Part shown: positions 24,956 through 32,036 of the stretch, piece by piece
Layout of the letters: each line of letters starts with the position of its first letter
How positions within the stretch are numbered: position 1 is the stretch's first letter
Assembly (NCBI RefSeq): GCF_038066715.1
Contig: NZ_JBBUKT010000011.1
Coordinates: 1-64,000 of the forward strand
DNA length: 64,000 bases
From: Luteolibacter sp. Y139
GTDB lineage: Bacteria; Verrucomicrobiota; Verrucomicrobiia; Verrucomicrobiales; Akkermansiaceae
Reading direction: 5' to 3'
Position numbers and translations under genes: made by a program
The notes under the pieces: model-generated
What the model was told of the DNA's origin: nothing
Databases searched by the model: none
The model's input: only the letters and a program-made list of their open reading frames with translations

Positions 24956-25795
24956 ATGAATATTCGTTCCCTCTTCAATCGCTTGTCCGGAGCTTTCCGG
25001 GTCGTCCTTCTTGCCGGGGCCGTGATCCTGTTTGCCGGTTCCCTCGTTGAGACTTCCATGGCTGCCGAAACCCCGGCTGCCGAGGGTGCACACGGCCCTC
25101 AGAAGAAGTCCCTGATGGATAACATCAAGCAGGGCGGCATCGTGATGTGGCCGATCGGCATTTGCTCGCTCTTCACGATCTACCTGGTCGTGGACATCTA
25201 CCTGCGCACTTCCGACAAGAAGCTCGCACCGGATGAGGAAGTGGAAAAGGCCCAGCAACTCTTCATGGCGGGCGACTACGTGAATGCCTACCAGGTGATG
25301 AAGGCCACTCCGTGCGCCTACAACAACATCGTGAAGTATGGCCTTTCCTACGTCGGCAAGGGCAAGGACCAGACCGAGGAAGCCCTGCTGGTGGAACTCG
25401 GCCGCGAGAACTCCCGCCTTCAGAACAAGATCAACTACCTTTCGGTTATCGGTGTTTGTACGCCCATGATCGGTCTGCTCGGCACGGTCGTCGGCATGAT
25501 GGGCGCCTTCGCCGCCCTCGGTACCTCCGGCGCGGGTGACACCGCGGCGCTGTCCGGCCACATCGGTGAGGTGCTTGTCGCCACCGCGTCCGGCCTGTTC
25601 ATCGCTATCCCGGCCTTCATGTTCTTCTACGTCCTGCGCAACCGCCTGCTGGCCAAGATGCACGACCTCGAGGACAAGGTGATGAGCCTGTTCCGCAACA
25701 TGCCGTACGAGCACTTCCACGGTCTGGAGATCGGCGAGGAAGTCACCTACGCCGCCCTGCCAAACTGGCTTGGCGAAGACGCTGTTTCGCAGTAA
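24956..25795 (+). CDS. exbB: ExbB/TolQ-type proton channel subunit with extra N-terminal helix
   Basis: A 279-residue member of the MotA/TolQ/ExbB family. A first hydrophobic helix (15-33) acts as a signal or extra anchor. The three canonical helices follow at about 61-83, 161-189 (NYLSVIGVCTPMIGLLGTVVGMMGAF in pieces) and 206-229. The GLLGTVVGMMGAF stretch is the hallmark of the family. ExbB pentamers surround an ExbD pair and use the proton gradient to drive a periplasmic effector. The start at 24956 was chosen because the upstream frame overlaps the previous gene. Two exbD genes follow at 30 and 16 bases spacing. Confidence 0.95.
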   Translation: MNIRSLFNRLSGAFRVVLLAGAVILFAGSLVETSMAAETPAAEGAHGPQKKSLMDNIKQGGIVMWPIGICSLFTIYLVVDIYLRTSDKKLAPDEEVEKAQQLFMAGDYVNAYQVMKATPCAYNNIVKYGLSYVGKGKDQTEEALLVELGRENSRLQNKINYLSVIGVCTPMIGLLGTVVGMMGAFAALGTSGAGDTAALSGHIGEVLVATASGLFIAIPAFMFFYVLRNRLLAKMHDLEDKVMSLFRNMPYEHFHGLEIGEEVTYAALPNWLGEDAVSQ

Positions 25796-25825
25796 TCTTC
25801 TACCGCCCCCAACTTCTAAAACCCC

Positions 25826-26257
25826 ATGGCAAGCGCAGGCGGAAACGGAAGCGACCCGGAATTCCAGGTCGCGCCGATGATCGACGTGCTTCTGGTGCTG
25901 CTCATTTTCTTCATGAGCATCACCACGGAGCAGGTACTGAAGATCGACAAATCGATCGCGCTGCCGGTCGCCACCGAGGCGAAAAAGCGCGACAACGACG
26001 TCAAGAACCAGGTGATCGTCAACGTGGACTGGGACACCGCCCTCGGGAAGGCCCAAGTCCGCTACGGTGCGATCGTCTGTGACCCGGTCGAGCAACTCGT
26101 GGAACACGTCCAGCCGGCGAAGGAAGCGAATCCGAAGCTGAAGATGATCATCCGCGGCGACGCGGAGACGCCTGCCGTGGAAATCCAGAAGGTCATCGAG
26201 CAGCTCGCCGCGGCGGGTATCGATGACATCTCGCTTTCCGGTACGAACCGCAAATGA
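25826..26257 (+). CDS. exbD: ExbD/TolR-type protein, first copy
   Basis: A 143-residue protein with a short cytoplasmic N-terminus, one membrane helix (about 18-36) and a periplasmic alpha/beta domain. The conserved proton-handling aspartate is Asp20 in APMIDVLLVLLIFF, equivalent to Asp25 of E. coli ExbD. The periplasmic part (50-143) has the usual ExbD pattern ending in IEQLAAAGIDDISLSG. It sits between exbB and a second, different exbD, as in systems that build the stator from two ExbD types. Confidence 0.95.
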   Translation: MASAGGNGSDPEFQVAPMIDVLLVLLIFFMSITTEQVLKIDKSIALPVATEAKKRDNDVKNQVIVNVDWDTALGKAQVRYGAIVCDPVEQLVEHVQPAKEANPKLKMIIRGDAETPAVEIQKVIEQLAAAGIDDISLSGTNRK

Positions 26258-26273
26258 CTGACCTGAGGTAGCA

Positions 26274-26720
26274 ATGAAAAAGACAAAACGCGGTCGCGAA
26301 GGGAGCGGGGAGATTCACCTCGGCTTCCAAATTGCGCCCATGATCGACGTGGTCTTCGTGATCATGCTCTTCTTCATGGTGATGGCGGGTCAGCAGCAGG
26401 TTGAAAACGAACTCAACCTGAAGCTGCCAGGGTCGATTCCGGGTACCCCGATTGCGATCGAAGAGACCCAGGTCCACATCATGGAGACCGGCGACGTCTT
26501 GCTCAATGACGACCCGGTCGGCGAGCCCGGCGATGCGGGGCTCAAGAACCTGGCGGCCACCATGGTCCGTCTGGCAGAATCCTCTAAGGCAACCGACACG
26601 AAGGTCGTTGTAAGCATTATGGCGGACGAAATGGCGCCGTATCAGCGGGTGATCGACGTGCTCAACGCACTCGCGGTGGCCCGGATCGAGAACGTGACCT
26701 TCGAAGTGCCGCCCCAATAA
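26274..26720 (+). CDS. exbD: ExbD/TolR-type protein, second copy
   Basis: A 148-residue ExbD-like protein. A basic N-terminus (KKTKRGREG) precedes the membrane helix (about 22-40), in which Asp25 lies in APMIDVVFVIMLFFM. The periplasmic domain follows and carries VVVSIMADEMAPYQRVIDVL. It differs clearly from the first copy over its periplasmic part, so the pair probably has divided roles, for instance a heterodimer inside one ExbB pentamer. The TonB-like gene follows 19 bases downstream. Confidence 0.95.
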   Translation: MKKTKRGREGSGEIHLGFQIAPMIDVVFVIMLFFMVMAGQQQVENELNLKLPGSIPGTPIAIEETQVHIMETGDVLLNDDPVGEPGDAGLKNLAATMVRLAESSKATDTKVVVSIMADEMAPYQRVIDVLNALAVARIENVTFEVPPQ

Positions 26721-26739
26721 CCCTCACCACGAGCCGTCC

Positions 26740-28401
26740 ATGTACGACGATTACCAACCGGCACCGGAAGTGCACGAGGAGAGCAAGATGAAGCGCATGA
26801 TCCGCCGCATGGGTCTTGGCGCCTTCTCGATCTCGGTGCTGGTGCACCTTGTTTTCATCGCCCTCGCGATCTTTTACTTCGTGAAGTGGGTCGATCCGCC
26901 GCAGGAAAAAGTCGACTTCCTCCCCGGTGGCGGTGGTGGCGGCGGCAAGGGCGGCGAAGTCGCCCACAAGATCCAGCAGCAGAAGCGGATGATGACCAGT
27001 CCGGCCGCATCCCGCCGGATCTCGTCCACGTCCACGAATGCGTCCTTCACGATTCCCGATTCTTCCAATGAGCTCATGGATCCCGGCTTGCCGATGGACG
27101 TGGGCATGGCGGAAGCCGGCGAAGGCGGTGGCACCGGCGGTGGCCGCGGCACCGGCAATGGCACGGGCATCGGCTCTGGCAATGGCCCGGGCAAGGGCAT
27201 GGGAGCCGGCGGCCTCGGCATCGGCGCGCTGATCCCGACCATCATGAAAGGCCGCTGCACGGACAGTGAGCGGCTCTCCATGCTGCGCGAGGCTGGCGGC
27301 ACCCCGAACGTGGAAGCTGGCGTGAAGAACTCGCTCGCCTGGCTCAAGACCAAGCAGAACCCCGACGGCTCGTGGGGCAATTCCAACAGGGTCGCCATGA
27401 CCGGCCTCACGCTGCTCTGCTACCTCGGCCACTGCGAGAATACCCAGTCCAAGGAATACGGCGACAATGTCAGCCGCGGCATCGCCTATCTCATCGACAT
27501 CTCGATGAAGAACGATGGCAAGCTGGCTACGGCATTCGACCAGAACGGGTGGGTGTATGAGCACGCGATCGGCACCTATGCGCTTTCCGAGGCCCTGACC
27601 TTTTCCCGCGGCCTCCAGTATCCCATTCCGAACCTCGAGGAGTGCGTGAAGAAGGCGGCGACGCTGATCGTGGCGGGCCAGAACGAAAAGGGCGGCTGGG
27701 ACTATCACTACCGGTCCACCGACCGCAATGACCTCTCGGTCACCGGCTGGCAGATGCAGGCGCTCAAGGCGGCCCACGCTTCCGGCGTGAAGCTCGACGA
27801 CTTCGACAAGGTCATCCGCAAGGCGGTCAGCTGGCTCGGCGATGAGGCCCACTTGGGAGATGGCAAATTCGCCTACGTCAACAAGGACGCGCGCGTCGGC
27901 ATGACCGCGGTCGGCACCCTCTGCCTCCAGCAGTGGGAGAAGGCCGGCTCCACTCCGGCCCGCAACGGCGTGAAGCTGATCATGGAAGGCCTCGAACTTC
28001 GCGTGAAGCCGAACGCCAAGGTCAAGGAAGCTGAATTCGCCCCGCTCTACACCATGAAGTATGACGGCCCGAACTGCGACCTCTACGCGTGGTACTACGC
28101 CGTGCAGGTGATGCGGAATGCCGGCGGCAAGGAGTGGGAAGCGATGAACAAGGCCATCCTTGAAGACATCGTGACCGCCCAGAATTCGGACGGATCGTTC
28201 CGGAATGAGAATTCCAAGATCGCCCGCAATGACAACCTGGTCCACGTCCGTGGCACCGAGGCCGCGGGACCCTCGCGCGATATCTACCTCCAGTGCCTGA
28301 ACACCCTGATGCTGGAAGTTTACTACCGCTTCCTTCCCGCCACTTCCGCCGGTGCCAAGAGCCGCGGTTCTGGCCTGGATGCGCTGGATGACCTGCGCTG
28401 A
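26740..28401 (+). CDS. TonB-like anchored protein with squalene-cyclase-like toroid domain
   Basis: A 553-residue protein with TonB topology. A short cytoplasmic N-terminus (1-25) is followed by one membrane helix (about 27-49) containing SVLVH, where Ser32 and His36 reproduce the S-x3-H spacing of the TonB transmembrane helix. A Gly-rich, extended periplasmic linker follows (about 62-165). The C-terminal part (about 185-540) is not a TonB domain but a prenyltransferase/squalene-oxidase-repeat alpha/alpha toroid with QW-like repeats (QNPDGSWG at 207, QNEKGGWD and QNSDGSF later). The DxDD and DCTAE motifs of terpene cyclases and the thioester motif of complement-like toroids are absent, so a binding role is likely. 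Following exbB-exbD-exbD, it is probably the moving effector of this motor. Confidence 0.85.
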   Translation: MYDDYQPAPEVHEESKMKRMIRRMGLGAFSISVLVHLVFIALAIFYFVKWVDPPQEKVDFLPGGGGGGGKGGEVAHKIQQQKRMMTSPAASRRISSTSTNASFTIPDSSNELMDPGLPMDVGMAEAGEGGGTGGGRGTGNGTGIGSGNGPGKGMGAGGLGIGALIPTIMKGRCTDSERLSMLREAGGTPNVEAGVKNSLAWLKTKQNPDGSWGNSNRVAMTGLTLLCYLGHCENTQSKEYGDNVSRGIAYLIDISMKNDGKLATAFDQNGWVYEHAIGTYALSEALTFSRGLQYPIPNLEECVKKAATLIVAGQNEKGGWDYHYRSTDRNDLSVTGWQMQALKAAHASGVKLDDFDKVIRKAVSWLGDEAHLGDGKFAYVNKDARVGMTAVGTLCLQQWEKAGSTPARNGVKLIMEGLELRVKPNAKVKEAEFAPLYTMKYDGPNCDLYAWYYAVQVMRNAGGKEWEAMNKAILEDIVTAQNSDGSFRNENSKIARNDNLVHVRGTEAAGPSRDIYLQCLNTLMLEVYYRFLPATSAGAKSRGSGLDALDDLR

Positions 28402-28434
28402 GCGCGGCATCGATCCAATAATCTGTTACATCTG

Positions 28435-28468
28435 AAGAGGGGACCAGCCGGTCCCCTCTTTCTTTTCC
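28435..28468 (+). terminator. intrinsic terminator of the TPR/Exb operon
   Basis: A perfect 11-bp stem (28435-28445 with 28450-28460) closes an AGCC loop and is followed by TTCTTTTCC. It lies 34 bases after the toroid gene, which marks the end of the operon there. Confidence 0.9.
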
Positions 28469-28516
28469 CGTTTTCCCGTTCCCTAGGGTTACGGGAAAGG
28501 AGGAATTCGGCGGAGG

Positions 28517-28598
28517 CCACTGGGACCGTGGGATTCATCCCGTTTGGATGGCCCGGTGCCCGGACTCAAGGGGCGGGATGAATCCCGGCTCCCAGTGG
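28517..28598. repeat. long imperfect inverted repeat
   Basis: The left arm 28517-28542 pairs with 28574-28598 with few mismatches and encloses a 31-base loop. The right arm contains ATGAATCCCGGCTCCCAGT. A similar string, ATGAATCCCGCGGACCCAGT, occurs at 49428-49447. It lies between the convergent Exb operon and PIN/TRAM gene and may belong to a dispersed intergenic repeat family. Confidence 0.65.
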
Positions 28599-28604
28599 GA
28601 AAAA

Positions 28605-29684
28605 TCACGCTCCGGCCAACTCTGCGAAGAGGATCTGGCCTCCGCTCGTCTGGAGGGTGCTGATGACCACCACGTCCTGGGTGGTGCCGATTTTCGGCGA
28701 GGCGTGATTGACCACGATCATGGTGCCGTCCGGCAGGTAGCCGACACCCTGGTGCTCGTCCTTGCCGCCGCGCACGAGGGCGAGGCGGACTTTTTCGCCG
28801 ACGGTGACGGATGGCCGGAGGGCATCGAGCAGCTCGTCGAGATTGAGCACTTCCACGCCGCGGAGTTTGGCGACCTTGCAGAGATTCTCGTCCGTGCTGA
28901 GAAGGCGTGCGCCGAGGAGCTGGGCGACTTGAAGCAGGCGGCCGGTCATGGTCTCGTCGGCCGAGACGCCCGCGGTATCCTCAATGCTGACCTGCATGTC
29001 CTTTCCCCCGCGCATCTGGTCGAGGCAGGCGAGCCCGCGCTCGGCGCGCTGCCGCTTGGCCGGCGTGGGCGAATTGGCGAGGACCTGGATCTCATCGAGG
29101 ACGAAGCGAGGTACTACCAGCCGTCCGCTGAGAAAGCCCGAGCGAACCACGGCGGGGATCCGGGCATCCATGATCGACTCGGCGTCCAGCACTACCGGCT
29201 GGCCGGTGCTGCTGTCTTGGCGGAAGCGGACGTAGGGAATGATGAAGGCGAAGTCATCCCGGCTGCTCCTGAGGGCGACGACCGATCCCAGGAAGCCCAG
29301 GGTGGCGTAGAGCAGCAGGTTCAGGCTCAGGGCAAGGGTGGAGGCAACATCGGCCCCGATATCAGGGTTGCCTTCCGCCGCGCTCAGGCGTGCCCGGAGT
29401 GTGATGTTTACCAGGTCGAAGACCTGCAGCCGAGTCAGCAGCCATGCACAGAACACCCCGATGAGGAGGCCGAAGGTGGCGGTGGAAAACGCGCGCAGGC
29501 TGAACCTTTTGATGAGGAGCTCGAGCCAGACGAAAATCCCGCCCAGAAACAGCCCTCCGCAAAGCCCTTGAAATGTCGATACCTCAAGGGCGGTTCCCTT
29601 GGTGATGGTGGCCACGGCATATCCGGCACCGGCACAGACTAGCAGATAGAGTACGCGAGCTATGTTGACGGAGGCGGGAGCCAT
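28605..29684 (-). CDS. PIN and TRAM domain membrane protein (YacL-like)
   Basis: From MAPASVNI at 29684 the product has 359 residues. Four hydrophobic helices fill about 1-130. A PIN nuclease domain follows (about 150-280) with acidic residues in VLDAESIMDARI, LDEIQ and STDEN, then a C-terminal TRAM RNA-binding domain (about 290-355). YacL-type proteins are predicted RNases anchored to the membrane; the acidic centre appears intact. It is convergent with the toroid gene. A start at 29708 would add eight residues without membrane character. Confidence 0.88.
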   Translation of the reverse strand: MAPASVNIARVLYLLVCAGAGYAVATITKGTALEVSTFQGLCGGLFLGGIFVWLELLIKRFSLRAFSTATFGLLIGVFCAWLLTRLQVFDLVNITLRARLSAAEGNPDIGADVASTLALSLNLLLYATLGFLGSVVALRSSRDDFAFIIPYVRFRQDSSTGQPVVLDAESIMDARIPAVVRSGFLSGRLVVPRFVLDEIQVLANSPTPAKRQRAERGLACLDQMRGGKDMQVSIEDTAGVSADETMTGRLLQVAQLLGARLLSTDENLCKVAKLRGVEVLNLDELLDALRPSVTVGEKVRLALVRGGKDEHQGVGYLPDGTMIVVNHASPKIGTTQDVVVISTLQTSGGQILFAELAGA

Positions 29685-29763
29685 GGGATGACACGAAGCA
29701 TCCGGCATTCCCGATCAAGCCGCAAGCTCAAGGGCGGAATGCATGGGGCTCTTTGTAGGCACG

Positions 29764-29798
29764 AAAAAAGCCCCGCTCCGGTTGCGGAGCAGGGCTTT
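29764..29798 (-). terminator. intrinsic terminator of the RNA-binding protein gene
   Basis: Read on the minus strand, a 14-bp stem with one mismatch (29785-29798 with 29767-29780) around a 4-base loop is followed by a T-run. It lies 32 bases after the RRM gene and matches a standard intrinsic terminator. Confidence 0.88.
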
Positions 29799-29830
29799 GG
29801 GAAATTTCGAGATGTGATTTGTGCGGGTGT

Positions 29831-30334
29831 TTACCAGTCGTCGCCGCCGCCGTAGCCACCGCCGCCTTTGCCGCCGCCGTAGCCACCACCGCCGCCCTTG
29901 CCGCCGCGACGGTCGCCGTAGCCACCACCCCCGCCGCCACCACCCTTGCCACCGTAGCCGCCTTTACCGCCGCCACCACCACCACCGCCGTAGCCGCCTT
30001 TACCGCCACCACCACCGCCGCCGGGCCGGCGATCACCGCCGAAGCCACCGCGACCACCACCGCCGCCGCCACCAAAGCCACCGGGCTTGCTCTCGCGAGG
30101 CTCGGCCGGGTTGACACGTAGCGGGCGCCCGCCCAGCTCCTGGCCATTCACGGCATCTGCCGCTTCCTTGGCCTTGGAGGTGTCCGCCAAGGTCACGAAG
30201 CAAAAGCCGCGGGGGCGATTGGTTTCGCGGTCCATGACGATTTTAACTTTCTCCACCGGACCAAAGGCGGCGAAGAGTTCTGCCACTTCTTCCTCGGTGG
30301 CGGTGAAGGGCAGATTGCCCACGTAGATGTCCAT
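29831..30334 (-). CDS. RRM RNA-binding protein with glycine-rich tail
   Basis: A 167-residue protein. The N-terminal RNA recognition motif (1-80) has both signatures, RNP2 (IYVGNL at 3-8) and RNP1 (RGFCFVTL near 42-49). The tail (about 85-167) is almost entirely Gly with Tyr, Lys and Arg in GGYGG-type repeats, as in cyanobacterial Rbp and plant GRP proteins. Such proteins bind single-stranded RNA and are often cold-induced; the tail may drive condensation. The gene has its own terminator and stands alone. Confidence 0.93.
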   Translation of the reverse strand: MDIYVGNLPFTATEEEVAELFAAFGPVEKVKIVMDRETNRPRGFCFVTLADTSKAKEAADAVNGQELGGRPLRVNPAEPRESKPGGFGGGGGGGRGGFGGDRRPGGGGGGGKGGYGGGGGGGGKGGYGGKGGGGGGGGYGDRRGGKGGGGGYGGGKGGGGYGGGDDW

Positions 30335-30499
30335 TGTCTGTAGTCGCTACGCCAATTGATCCAAACCACTTCAACAGCCAATGGCGCCACGACCGGATGA
30401 AGCGTGTCCGGAATTCAGCCCGGACTTTAATCCCGCTACACGGTCGTCCGATCTACGGCAAGCCCATAAATCACGGGATGAGAACCACCTGCGGGCGCT

Positions 30500-31018
30500 T
30501 CAGAGTCCCGAAGGATGTCGCATCACATGGCCTGTGCCGGGCCGGGTGCGGGTTTGCCAGCGCGGGCCATCGCGATCGGCGCCCCAGCCGGTGTCGAGTC
30601 GCAGGCCGGCGATGGTCATGAAAACGTGGCCGCTACGCACGTACAGGGTGATCCAGTCACCGTCGCCTTTCTTGCCGTAGCCGTAGAATCCATCGCTCGG
30701 CATGGAGCCCTGCATGAGGCCGGCTTCACGCAGCACGTAGGAGACGGTGCCGGAGCAATCGTAGCCGCTATCCTCCTGGCGGGCGTGGCCGCCGCCCCAC
30801 TTGTAGGGCTTGTTCTGAAGGCGATTGCCGGCGGCGATTGCGCGCTTCACAGCGAGCGGGGCTTTCCTCGGCGCATAGGCGATTCCGTTCACCAGCTTCG
30901 CGGTTTCGCCGTTCTTGAATTGATACGACACCGGTCGCTTCGCCTTCACTTGGCTGGAGCACGAGCTGAGCCCGAGAGCCAAGACCGGCAGCGCGATTAG
31001 AGACAGAAGTCGTTTCAC
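30500..31018 (-). CDS. NlpC/P60-like lipoprotein (peptidoglycan endopeptidase)
   Basis: A 172-residue protein with a clear lipobox (LSSC, Cys20). The C-terminal domain has the features of NlpC/P60 cysteine peptidases: Cys88 in SGYDCSGTVSYVLREAG and His131 in RSGHVFMTIAGLRLDTG. These enzymes cut stem peptides of peptidoglycan; the third catalytic residue is not certain. The gene is isolated between the RRM gene and the ATPase gene. Outer membrane anchoring is inferred from the lipobox. Confidence 0.85.
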   Translation of the reverse strand: MKRLLSLIALPVLALGLSSCSSQVKAKRPVSYQFKNGETAKLVNGIAYAPRKAPLAVKRAIAAGNRLQNKPYKWGGGHARQEDSGYDCSGTVSYVLREAGLMQGSMPSDGFYGYGKKGDGDWITLYVRSGHVFMTIAGLRLDTGWGADRDGPRWQTRTRPGTGHVMRHPSGL

Positions 31019-31047
31019 GCTGCGGAAAGTAAGGATTTGTGGATTTT

Positions 31048-31620
31048 TTACAAAACCTTTCTGCCTGACAGTTCATCGTAACACTCTAACAAAAGTTCCC
31101 GAAGGTTGCCTCGGCAACGGCGGAAGCGCTGGTCGAGGTCCCCGTGGAAACGCTCCGCGAAGGGAGCGGACACTCGTTCCAACAGGATCGCGGCGGTGGC
31201 CGGAGTCGCCGTTAGATGGAGGAGTTCCGGCCACGAACCTGCCCGATAGCGGGTGACCAGAATGCCTGCGGCTGCCTTCGAAGCTTCGCGGAGTTCGTGG
31301 CGGTCGCTGCGGCGCAGGTAGTCCTCGCCATCGATAAACCAGAAGCGGCTGGTGCCTTCGGCGAGCTCGTGGCGATCCGCTTCATCCAGGTGACGGCGCT
31401 GTTCATTGAAATGGAGCATGACCGGGGAATCGCAGCGCTTCGCCCACGTCCGTAGCAGGGCGCTCTTGCCCGCACCGCGACGGCCGGTGACGGCTGCCCG
31501 GCAGCCGAGGGCACGCCATTTTTCCTCCAGCGCCTGCCAAGTCGTTCCGGCCACCAGGGGATCGAAACCGAGCACGCGCTCCAGACGGCCGGGCGCGAAG
31601 GGATTGTCACCAGCCTTCAT
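31048..31620 (-). CDS. small P-loop ATPase
   Basis: From the ATG at 31620 the protein has 190 residues. Walker A is TGRRGAGKSALL (Lys52) and a Walker B-like strand, FWFIDGED, follows near residue 90. The helical C-terminal third ends in RRCRGNLRELLLECYDEL. It resembles a minimal AAA/STAND-type nucleotide-binding domain with no fused effector. Its start overlaps the stop of the upstream gene (ATGA), so it is the last member of the operon that begins with rdgB. Its partner is unknown. Confidence 0.75.
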   Translation of the reverse strand: MKAGDNPFAPGRLERVLGFDPLVAGTTWQALEEKWRALGCRAAVTGRRGAGKSALLRTWAKRCDSPVMLHFNEQRRHLDEADRHELAEGTSRFWFIDGEDYLRRSDRHELREASKAAAGILVTRYRAGSWPELLHLTATPATAAILLERVSAPFAERFHGDLDQRFRRCRGNLRELLLECYDELSGRKVL

Positions 31621-32036
31621 GGTTTGGCGCGGCCGAAGCGCTTCATCCATTTCTCTGCCTTGGTTGTGGTCCGGGCGCTTTCGATTTCGCGCAGGGCGAT
31701 CTCCTGTCGCTGCGGGGCGACCACGATTTCCTCGACTGCCAGTGAGCCGGTCTTTTTCGCGACTACCTCCAGCGCCCACGCGATTCGGACGAGCGTGCCA
31801 TTCACGCTCCACGGTTCGGCCGGCAGTTGGAACGAGAAGGCACGTTCGCCGCGCAAGGTATCACCGAGCGGCAGGGCGGCGATGGTGCGCGATTCCTCGG
31901 TGCCGCGGCCCTGCGTGAACCAGCAAAGCCTGAGTTCCAAGTCGCGCGGCTCTTTCTCCAGCTGCCATTCCACGCGACCGGTCACGGTCTCGTGCGGTCG
32001 CAGGTCGCGGCGTTCGATCGTGATGGTGGTGCTCAT
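31617..32036 (-). CDS. hypothetical beta-sandwich protein
   Basis: A 139-residue soluble protein whose pattern of alternating strands (TVTGRVEWQL, LELRLCWFTQG, FSFQLPAEPWSVNG) suggests an arrestin-like or immunoglobulin-like sandwich, with a basic C-terminal helix. No family is recognised. It overlaps both neighbours by ATGA (32033-32036 and 31617-31620), so the DUF3592 protein, this protein and the ATPase are translated as a block and probably act together. The C-terminal part of the DUF3592 protein has a similar strand pattern. Confidence 0.7.
   Translation of the reverse strand: MSTTITIERRDLRPHETVTGRVEWQLEKEPRDLELRLCWFTQGRGTEESRTIAALPLGDTLRGERAFSFQLPAEPWSVNGTLVRIAWALEVVAKKTGSLAVEEIVVAPQRQEIALREIESARTTTKAEKWMKRFGRAKP

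Noticed and set aside
26662-28410. Minus-strand open frame of 582 codons opposite the toroid gene
   Set aside because: Antisense to a protein with recognisable topology and repeats; no independent evidence.
29819-30121. Ala/Thr-rich plus-strand frame opposite the Gly-rich RRM tail
   Set aside because: It is the complement of GGN repeats, so its low complexity is a by-product; a proper RRM gene with a terminator lies on the other strand.
31796-31812. Longer start for the P-loop ATPase (to 31812)
   Set aside because: It would overlap the previous gene by about 190 bases and add basic low-complexity residues; the ATGA overlap start at 31620 fits the operon.
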